Shown here: positions 15,679-21,229 of the stretch, piece by piece
Layout of the letters: the number at the start of each line of letters is the position of its first letter
Numbering within the stretch: position 1 is the stretch's first letter
Assembly (NCBI GenBank): GCA_039810885.1
Contig: JBDHXV010000043.1
Coordinates: 1-21,229, forward strand
Source: BJGO01 sp039810885
GTDB lineage: Bacteria > Bacteroidota > Bacteroidia > Chitinophagales > UBA10324
Direction of reading: 5' to 3'
DNA: 21,229 nt
Notes under the pieces: model-generated
Databases searched by the model: none
What the model saw: only the letters and a program-made list of their open reading frames with translations
Told to the model about the DNA's origin: nothing
Program-made: the position numbers and the translations under genes

Positions 15679-16670
15679 AACACCGGACAATACACCTTTT
15701 TATTCAGCTTCTTGTTGAAGCGGCCAATGTATTGCACACTTAATTCCGGCCCACCAAAACCACGACTAACTCGAGATAAGGTGCTGTAGTTAAAGTCATA
15801 ACTGAAGGTAAGAGTTACATCATTCAAGTCATATCGATTCACAACAATAAAAGCATCTTTCATACGATTTAACACACCAAGATAAACTCCATAAACCTTT
15901 TTACTGCTTTGAGAAAAGTCATAGCGACCAAAGACACCGAAGTTTAATTCTGTGTTGGGCCCTTGAATCATGTAATTAACTTTAGGAAATAAATTTACAC
16001 GGTCTGTTATTCCATACGTAGCACTTGCATTGAATACATAACGACGGTACACGGCAGAACTTCTGTCATTCATAAAGGTCTGGTTCGGTTGATTAACATG
16101 ATAAACTGCACCGCCTAGTGTAAGATTATCGTTTTTATTAGCAAGGTAGGTGTATTGCACTCCGGCAGAAGCGTCAATGTATCGAGACGTATTGAACGCA
16201 AAATTTTCTGTTGTAATGCCTCCTTCAAAATTCTCATCGAACGTAAGACGTGAATAATCAATATATGCTGCAGTATAGGCAGCGTCAATTCCGGCACTTA
16301 GATAATGATGTTGAAAGCGATCTAACATTTTACTATAAGCAGTGGTTATATCTACGCGAGTTGTAGTAAATCTCGAATCACCGGCGCGATCAGTAAATAA
16401 TACCAGGCCTACCCCATACATATCTTTTTTCATCAGACCCGATCGAAAACTTAAATCAAGAGAACCGCCAACGGTACGATAGGGTACTGTGACACTACGC
16501 CATTGACTGCGTGCAATAGCCGTAAGACGATAATCACCATCGAAGAAACCGGTAAATGCCGGGTTCTGCATCAGTGGAGATGCATAAAATTGCGAAAAGT
16601 GAATGTCCTGTGCTTTAACCCAATGGAAGGCGAGCATCGTAAGTACAAGTAGAGTAAATCTGTTTTTCAT
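15675..16670 (-). CDS. PorP/SprF-family T9SS outer-membrane protein (copy 1)
   Basis: PorP/SprF proteins are outer-membrane beta barrels tied to the type IX secretion system; SprF of Flavobacterium is needed for secretion of its partner adhesin SprB. The N-terminus MKNRFTLLVLTMLAFHWVKA is a signal peptide. The mature start QDIHFSQFYASPLMQNPAFT, then GFFDGDYRLTAIARSQWRSV, is the defining family motif. Later segments alternate as amphipathic strands, including VNLFPKVNYMIQGPNTELNF and YDLNDVTLTFSYDF, consistent with a barrel. The 331 residues match the family. It begins 40 bp downstream of a large CHU_C-domain surface protein on the same strand, its likely secretion client. The last codons overlap by 4 bp the stop of the convergent guaA-linked gene. 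Confidence 0.93.
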   Translation of the reverse strand: MKNRFTLLVLTMLAFHWVKAQDIHFSQFYASPLMQNPAFTGFFDGDYRLTAIARSQWRSVTVPYRTVGGSLDLSFRSGLMKKDMYGVGLVLFTDRAGDSRFTTTRVDITTAYSKMLDRFQHHYLSAGIDAAYTAAYIDYSRLTFDENFEGGITTENFAFNTSRYIDASAGVQYTYLANKNDNLTLGGAVYHVNQPNQTFMNDRSSAVYRRYVFNASATYGITDRVNLFPKVNYMIQGPNTELNFGVFGRYDFSQSSKKVYGVYLGVLNRMKDAFIVVNRYDLNDVTLTFSYDFNYSTLSRVSRGFGGPELSVQYIGRFNKKLNKKVYCPVF

Positions 16671-16710
16671 AAGCCCAGTATTAGAACTTGTTTTATGGTG
16701 GTATTTATTG

Positions 16711-18945
16711 TTATCTTATTAGTGTTACGTTCCCCGTAAGAATCATCTTTTGATTGTCGGAGCAAATCACTTCCGCTACATAAGAAAAGACTCCCGGCGG
16801 AAGCTTCATTCCGTTAAAAGTGCCGTCCCATCCTATAGTTGAAGTGTTGGTTTCAAATATGCATTGCCCGGTACGAGTGTATATTTTGAAATAATTGAAT
16901 TGTTGAACTCCTTTGGTACGTATATAAAAGCGTTCATTCTTTCCATCTCCGTTTGGAGAAAAAGCGTTTGGAATGAAGATGAGATCACTGTTACAGCCTA
17001 CAAAAACGACAACGGTATCTTCCGAGCGGCAACCAGCTTCATTATAATTAGTAACTACAAATGTTGTCGTCTCATTTACTGTTGCCTGCACTGTTTGGCA
17101 TGTTGCACAATCAACAAGCCCTTGAGGTTCCCAAGAGAAAGTGCCGGTACCAAATGCACTAAGTGTAACCGGATTATTAGCAAATGTTTGAACATCATCA
17201 CTTGCATCAACACCGCCGGCAGCATTGACAGTAACCTGAACAAAAGTTGAGTCGGCTGTGCAACCATCGGTTCCTTTAACCTTATATGTAATACTGTAAG
17301 GCGGAGAGGATACCGGTGTAGGAATATGTGGATTATCTAAGCCTGTTGTTGGAAACCATTCATAACTTAAAGCACCTTGTGCAAAAAGTTGAATATCGCT
17401 TCCCGGGCATACTTCCCCTCCGGGTAAGGCTTTAACTTCTACAGGTTGTTTGTTGTAAACAATAACGTGGGCGGTATCTTGACATCCATTAGCTGCTGTA
17501 CCCGTAACGATATAGGTTGTAGGAGAGCCGGTTGGAGTAGCTGTCGGATTGGGTATATTTAAAATACTCAGGCTCGGGTCAGCATTCCATTGATAGCTTG
17601 ATGCTCCCGAAACACTTAACTGTATATACCCTCCTGGACAAACATAGTTATTTCCCGAACTAACCAATAAAGGTTTTGGAAGTACTGTAACTACAATGGT
17701 ATCAACAGAAGTGCACGATCCACCATTACTGACAGTTAAAGTATAGGTGCTTGTACTCGAAGGTGATGCAGTAGCATGATAACTATTTGCATTAGTTACC
17801 TGATTAGCCGGTTCCCATTGAAAACTATTTCCTCCTGTACCTGATAATTCTACTTTTGTTCCTTCGCAAATAGTAACGTCATTTCCGGCATTTGCAGTAG
17901 GCGGCGGCAGTATATAAACTATAACAGAATCGAATACTTGGCAACCATTCAAGTCTATACCTGATGCATAATAAACGGTAGTATTTAGTGGTGAGGCATT
18001 AACATTAAAAGTATTAGTTGTATTTAACCCTGTTGAGGGCGTCCAGATGCAAGATGTTAAGCCCGTTGCTAAAAGGGATACACTATCGCCTATGCAAGCC
18101 ATCTTGTTAGGGCCCGCATCTGCTGTTCCTGTAGGGCTAACGGACACAACAATGCTATCCTTTGCCACACATCCTCCTAAACTACCAGTAGAAACTGTAT
18201 AAGTAGTAGTTACTGTGGGTGTTGCATAAGTTGTAGCTAAATAGGTATTACTTAACCCAACAGAAGGTTGCCAATGGTATTGTGTTGCACCGCTTGCATT
18301 TAATGTTGTTGTTGAACCCGGACAAATAGTTACATCCGGGCCTGCTGTGATTGAAGGCGTAGGCAAAATGCTTACAGTATTATGAACAGTATCTGTGCAA
18401 CCTACCGGGCTGATGATGACCATCATGACATTATATGTACCCGCAGTTTCGAACTGGTGTTCCGGGTTTTGAGCTGTAGAATGATTACTCAACCCGCTAA
18501 GAGGGTCGTCAAAGTTCCAGTTATATGTACAAGGTAAATTATAGGTATAAGAGAAATCCTTAAATGATATCTTTTGCCCGGCACAAACTGTTGTATCATT
18601 CATGCCAAACTGCCCATAAGGAGAGCAGTTTATAGTTATGGTTTGAGTCTTAACATCTGTTTGGCCTGTAGCATCCGTTACGGTTAGAGTCACTGTATAA
18701 GTGCCGCAATTAAAATAGATATAATAAGCTGTTTGAAAAGTGGATTGAATACCGGGTGAAAAGCCAAAATTCCAAGCATAAGTATAGGGCATCGTTCCGC
18801 CCGTAGTTGTACTTACGAAAGTCAAATCTTCTGGATGGCAATAGGTGGAAGACTGATTTTGTATGATAAAATCAGCCGATAACTGCGCACGAGCTACAGT
18901 AACACTAAAGCAGATTATGAATAATAAGTGGTATTTTGAAAGCAT
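16711..18945 (-). CDS. Secreted PKD/Ig-repeat protein with T9SS type-B sorting domain
   Basis: A large cell-surface or secreted adhesin-like protein is predicted. Residues 1-20 form a signal peptide (cleavage ARA|Q). Two PKD-like domains follow at about 22-107 (with YTYAWNFG and GTYTVTLTVTD) and 108-194 (YNWNFDDP, AGTYNVMMVI). Six Ig-like repeats of about 75 residues span roughly 196-649, each with an AGxDxxIC/VCPG start, a central YxWxP and a TTTYxVxG...GC end. The C-terminal domain (656-744; IFIPNAFSPNGDGKNERFYI, then WDGTFNG and GVFSYVAEV) is the gliding-motility-associated CHU_C type that serves as a T9SS type-B sorting signal. Cys pairs recur in nearly every repeat. No enzymatic domain is seen. 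The PorP/SprF gene 40 bp downstream is its probable partner. The ligand is unknown. Confidence 0.92.
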   Translation of the reverse strand: MLSKYHLLFIICFSVTVARAQLSADFIIQNQSSTYCHPEDLTFVSTTTGGTMPYTYAWNFGFSPGIQSTFQTAYYIYFNCGTYTVTLTVTDATGQTDVKTQTITINCSPYGQFGMNDTTVCAGQKISFKDFSYTYNLPCTYNWNFDDPLSGLSNHSTAQNPEHQFETAGTYNVMMVIISPVGCTDTVHNTVSILPTPSITAGPDVTICPGSTTTLNASGATQYHWQPSVGLSNTYLATTYATPTVTTTYTVSTGSLGGCVAKDSIVVSVSPTGTADAGPNKMACIGDSVSLLATGLTSCIWTPSTGLNTTNTFNVNASPLNTTVYYASGIDLNGCQVFDSVIVYILPPPTANAGNDVTICEGTKVELSGTGGNSFQWEPANQVTNANSYHATASPSSTSTYTLTVSNGGSCTSVDTIVVTVLPKPLLVSSGNNYVCPGGYIQLSVSGASSYQWNADPSLSILNIPNPTATPTGSPTTYIVTGTAANGCQDTAHVIVYNKQPVEVKALPGGEVCPGSDIQLFAQGALSYEWFPTTGLDNPHIPTPVSSPPYSITYKVKGTDGCTADSTFVQVTVNAAGGVDASDDVQTFANNPVTLSAFGTGTFSWEPQGLVDCATCQTVQATVNETTTFVVTNYNEAGCRSEDTVVVFVGCNSDLIFIPNAFSPNGDGKNERFYIRTKGVQQFNYFKIYTRTGQCIFETNTSTIGWDGTFNGMKLPPGVFSYVAEVICSDNQKMILTGNVTLIR
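16999..18360 (-). repeat. Six tandem Ig-like repeats in surface protein 1
   Basis: At protein level six units of about 73-78 residues follow each other (boundaries near residues 196, 271, 347, 425, 499 and 574 to 649). Shared positions are a Gly/Asp-rich opening with Cys (AGPDVTICPGS, AGPNKMACIGD, AGNDVTICEGT, SGNNYVCPGG), a central aromatic-Trp (YHWQP, FQWEP, YQWNA, YEWFP, FSWEP) and a closing TTTYxVTG plus GC. The last unit lacks the opening Cys and has a CATC pair instead. The DNA copies are too diverged to be seen as exact repeats. Confidence 0.8.
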
Positions 18946-19158
18946 AATGATTTTTTGCCAGGTTTCATTACGCTCTTAATTTTATATGGTTACCTATTAT
19001 TGGGTAATTTTAATTAATTAAGCACCTACTTTTAAAATATAAATTCGAGTGCTCTAAAGAAGTTAAACTGTATTCAAAATAATATATTTCACATTCATTA
19101 TATTTAATGTATATATTATATTATATTGTTTTACATTTATTTATATGTTATTACCATA
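18946..19158. promoter_or_regulatory. AT-rich gap between the two surface-protein cassettes
   Basis: This 213-bp gap is extremely AT-rich, especially 19070-19160, which is nearly all A and T with runs of TATAT. It must hold the end of the copy-2 transcript and any promoter of the copy-1 cassette. I find no exact TAnnTTTG box ahead of the surface-protein start at 18945. A small hairpin TTACCT...GGGTAA lies at about 18990-19007 without a T-run on the minus strand. It may be an H-NS-like silencer target or simply a spacer; this is a guess. Confidence 0.35.
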
Positions 19159-20169
19159 TTATAGTTTAGGACATTTAATTCTCTTATTTCCCTTTCCGGA
19201 TTTCTTGCCCATGTAGCTAAGTGTTATTTCTGCTCCTCCTCTACCCTCGGTGATTGTAAATAATTTTGATGTGTTTACATCATAACTGAGGCCAATAGAA
19301 AACTCTCGGTAATCTAACCTGGCTACCGCTATTACGGCATCGCCCCACCGGTACCAGCTACCAAGATAGAAAGCATAATTGTCCTTCTTTTCATTATCTA
19401 ACTTCACCCTAAAGAAAGCGCCGGTATTAATTTCCGTGTGTGGGCCTTGTATGGCGACATAAGCTCTTGGAAAAAGTTGATATTTTGAGTTAATTGAATA
19501 CGTTGCCGAAAATGTGCTGACATATTTCTTGGAAAGAATTGATGCATCATAATTTGTAAAACTCATTCTTGGGTTGTTAATATGATGTATAGCTTGACCT
19601 ACGCTTAAATTGAATCTATCATTAGGAATGAAATTATAGTCCATCCCCATTCCAAAGTCAAACGTGGCAAAATTTGTCGTTGTTATCTTTTCATTTAACA
19701 CACTCCCGGTATATTCATTATCGAATCGCATCTTTGTTATATCAAAAAAAGAATTCAACATGTTCACATTAGCTCCAATACCCAGAAAGTTAGTGTGGTA
19801 TCGATCTAAACCGAAGGAGTAAGCTAAGCTTAAACCTATATTATTGGTTGTATAATTTGCGTCCCCCGCTCTATCGGTAAAAGCGTGAACCCCAATTCCT
19901 AGTAAGTCTTTACTGGCACCTTTCATCTCACGATTGAATTCGGCTGAACCGGCAAATGTTACAAATGGAATGGTCACCGATTTCCATTGTGTGCGGTATG
20001 CAGCACCCAATCTATAATCGGCATTAAAAAAACCAACTTTAGCCGGGTTCAACATCCATGGTTGAGTATAAAATTGCGAGAAGTGTATGTCTTGTGCCGA
20101 TACTTTCATTACAGCCGTTATCACTAATGCTGTCAAGAAAAAATTGGTGAATCGTAATTGTGTTTTCAT
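19159..20169 (-). CDS. PorP/SprF-family T9SS outer-membrane protein (copy 2)
   Basis: This is a second member of the PorP/SprF family, paralogous to the one at 15675-16670. A signal peptide (MKTQLRFTNFFLTALVITAV, cleavage VSA|Q) precedes the family signature QDIHFSQFYTQPWMLNPAKV and GFFNADYRLGAAYRTQWKSV. The rest shows the same strand pattern, with LFPRAYVAIQGPHTEINTGA and ARLDYREFSIGLSYDV matching the other copy segment by segment. The 336 residues are normal. The C-terminus is basic (KKSGKGNKRIKCPKL), like the KKLNKKVYCPVF end of copy 1; both keep a Cys-Pro near the end. It starts 28 bp after the partial surface protein upstream, its likely partner. Confidence 0.93.
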   Translation of the reverse strand: MKTQLRFTNFFLTALVITAVMKVSAQDIHFSQFYTQPWMLNPAKVGFFNADYRLGAAYRTQWKSVTIPFVTFAGSAEFNREMKGASKDLLGIGVHAFTDRAGDANYTTNNIGLSLAYSFGLDRYHTNFLGIGANVNMLNSFFDITKMRFDNEYTGSVLNEKITTTNFATFDFGMGMDYNFIPNDRFNLSVGQAIHHINNPRMSFTNYDASILSKKYVSTFSATYSINSKYQLFPRAYVAIQGPHTEINTGAFFRVKLDNEKKDNYAFYLGSWYRWGDAVIAVARLDYREFSIGLSYDVNTSKLFTITEGRGGAEITLSYMGKKSGKGNKRIKCPKL

Positions 20170-20197
20170 GGTGATAAATATTGGGTGTTCTTATTAA

Positions 20198-21229
20198 TTA
20201 TTTTACTACGGTGACGTTGCCCTGCATCATAATCATCTGACCATTTGAGCAAGTAGCTTTTAAATGATAAATGTAAACGCCTGGCATTACAGGCTTTCCA
20301 TTATTAGTCCCATCCCAGCCTTGGCTAAGACTGTTACTCTCAAACATCAATTTGCCCCAGCGATCATATATCCGAAGATAATCTACGTTACGCAGCCCTT
20401 TGCTTCGAACATAGAATACATCATTTTGACCATCTTCATTTGGGCTGAAGGCATTGGGTATAAATACTACATCATTGTCACAACCAACACGAATTACAAC
20501 AGAATCTCTGCGTTGGCAACCATATTCATTCGTTACAGTTAGCATATAGGTTGTGGTTTGTGCTGGGCTTGCCTCTGGTGTAGGGCAATCTGTGCAACTT
20601 AGTCCATTAGGCGGTGACCAGTTAAAAGAAGATCCGGTACCTTGACCATTTAGACTTACTGTCTCTCCGGATACAATCATTAAATTGTCGCCCGCTTCGG
20701 CTGTAGGTAAATCATGAACTAAAACGACGACTTGCTTCACGTCTTGAAAGCAAACCCCATCAGTACCGATTACTGTGTAAGTTGTCGATATACTAGGTGA
20801 TGCAAGTGGATTAGGTATAAGCGGATTATCTAAAGAATTGGCCGGAATCCATTTATAGGTTACGGCACCGGAAGCAGACAATTGAACCTGTGAACCACGA
20901 CACACTTCAGCGCCTTGTCCTACCAGCATCGTGAAGGGTTGAATAACTGTTACAATTATTGAATCGGAAGCAGAGCAACCATTTGCATCACTACCAACTA
21001 GATAATACACATGTGTTGAAAGCGGTGAAGCTATCGGATTTGAAATGTTGACATCGCTTAATGTATTATCACTGTGCCATTGATAAGAAATTGCTCCAAC
21101 AGCTTGGAGACTTGCTGTAGTGCCATTGCAAATTGAAATATCAGGCCCTGCATTTACTGCAGGTAATTGGTTGACGCTTATGAGTACGTTATCACTTGCC
21201 TTGCACCCATTCGCATCAGTTACAGTTAC
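20198..21229 (-). CDS. Second Ig-repeat surface protein with T9SS type-B domain (5' cut)
   Basis: Only the C-terminal 343 residues are in the window; the frame is open to base 21229, so an internal GTG at 21010 is not the start. The fragment starts inside an Ig-like repeat (VTVTDANGCKASDNVLISVN), has three more repeats with the openings AGPDISICNG, GQGAEVCRGS and AGDNLMIVSG, and ends in a CHU_C domain at about 256-343 (VFIPNAFSPNEDGQNDVFYV, IYDRWGKLMFES, WDGTNNGKPVMPGVYIYHL). The last repeat has a CTDC pair where the paralogue has CATC. It matches the end of the 16711-18945 protein repeat by repeat. PorP/SprF copy 2 follows after 28 bp. The N-terminal domains and total length are unknown. Confidence 0.9.
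   Translation of the reverse strand, partial: VTVTDANGCKASDNVLISVNQLPAVNAGPDISICNGTTASLQAVGAISYQWHSDNTLSDVNISNPIASPLSTHVYYLVGSDANGCSASDSIIVTVIQPFTMLVGQGAEVCRGSQVQLSASGAVTYKWIPANSLDNPLIPNPLASPSISTTYTVIGTDGVCFQDVKQVVVLVHDLPTAEAGDNLMIVSGETVSLNGQGTGSSFNWSPPNGLSCTDCPTPEASPAQTTTYMLTVTNEYGCQRRDSVVIRVGCDNDVVFIPNAFSPNEDGQNDVFYVRSKGLRNVDYLRIYDRWGKLMFESNSLSQGWDGTNNGKPVMPGVYIYHLKATCSNGQMIMMQGNVTVVK

Noticed and set aside
16864..17250. 128-residue plus-strand open frame opposite surface protein 1
   Set aside because: It is antisense to a well-supported repeat protein, with no recognisable family or signal.
20198..21010. GTG at 21010 as start of surface protein 2
   Set aside because: The frame stays open to the window end with clear repeat homology upstream, so this is an internal codon.
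1..21229. CRISPR array, prophage, insertion sequence or defence system
   Set aside because: No regularly spaced repeats, no transposase or integrase, no terminal repeats and no recognised defence genes were seen.

Overview
The window is a low-GC stretch of a Bacteroidota chromosome. The evidence is two PorP/SprF-type outer-membrane proteins paired with large surface proteins that end in a gliding-motility/CHU_C C-terminal domain (both hallmarks of the type IX secretion system, T9SS), Bacteroidota-type TAnnTTTG promoter boxes, little sign of Shine-Dalgarno sequences, and the gyrA-TPR and dxr-rseP gene orders. The order Chitinophagales/Sphingobacteriales is a guess. Most of the window is housekeeping.

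Layout. 1-1768 (minus): groES then groEL, the latter cut by the window start. 2019-2750 (plus): a conserved hypothetical protein with no recognised domain. 2845-3474 (plus): a YceI-family lipoprotein, preceded by two abutting inverted repeats and closed by a strong intrinsic terminator. 3580-5712 (plus): a MutS2-like ATPase with a TTG start and no Smr nuclease domain. 5713-6243: about 530 bp with no convincing gene. 6244-9997 (minus): gyrA followed 19 bp later by a secreted TPR protein, ending in a terminator hairpin. 10172-12871 (minus): dxr, rseP and tRNA-Leu(CAA) in line, with a terminator after the tRNA. 12945-15678 (plus): guaA, divergent from dxr, and one base later a periplasmic-binding-like protein. 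15675-21229 (minus): two tandem [surface protein - PorP/SprF] cassettes, the second cut by the window end.

How the parts work together. GroES/GroEL fold proteins; GyrA, MutS2 and GuaA serve DNA topology, DNA maintenance and GMP supply; Dxr makes isoprenoid precursors; RseP is an intramembrane protease likely involved in envelope control. The right-hand 5.5 kb is the accessory part. Each cassette encodes a repetitive Ig/PKD-like protein with a type-B T9SS sorting domain, followed directly by a PorP/SprF protein of the kind that helps secrete or anchor such proteins. The two cassettes look like diverged duplicates.

I see no phage, insertion sequence, CRISPR array or defence island. The most notable items are the duplicated adhesin/PorP cassettes, the Smr-less MutS2 with a palindrome in its last codons, the Asn at the quinolone-determining Asp position of GyrA, the uncharacterised 243-residue protein next to groESL, and the double inverted repeat ahead of yceI.
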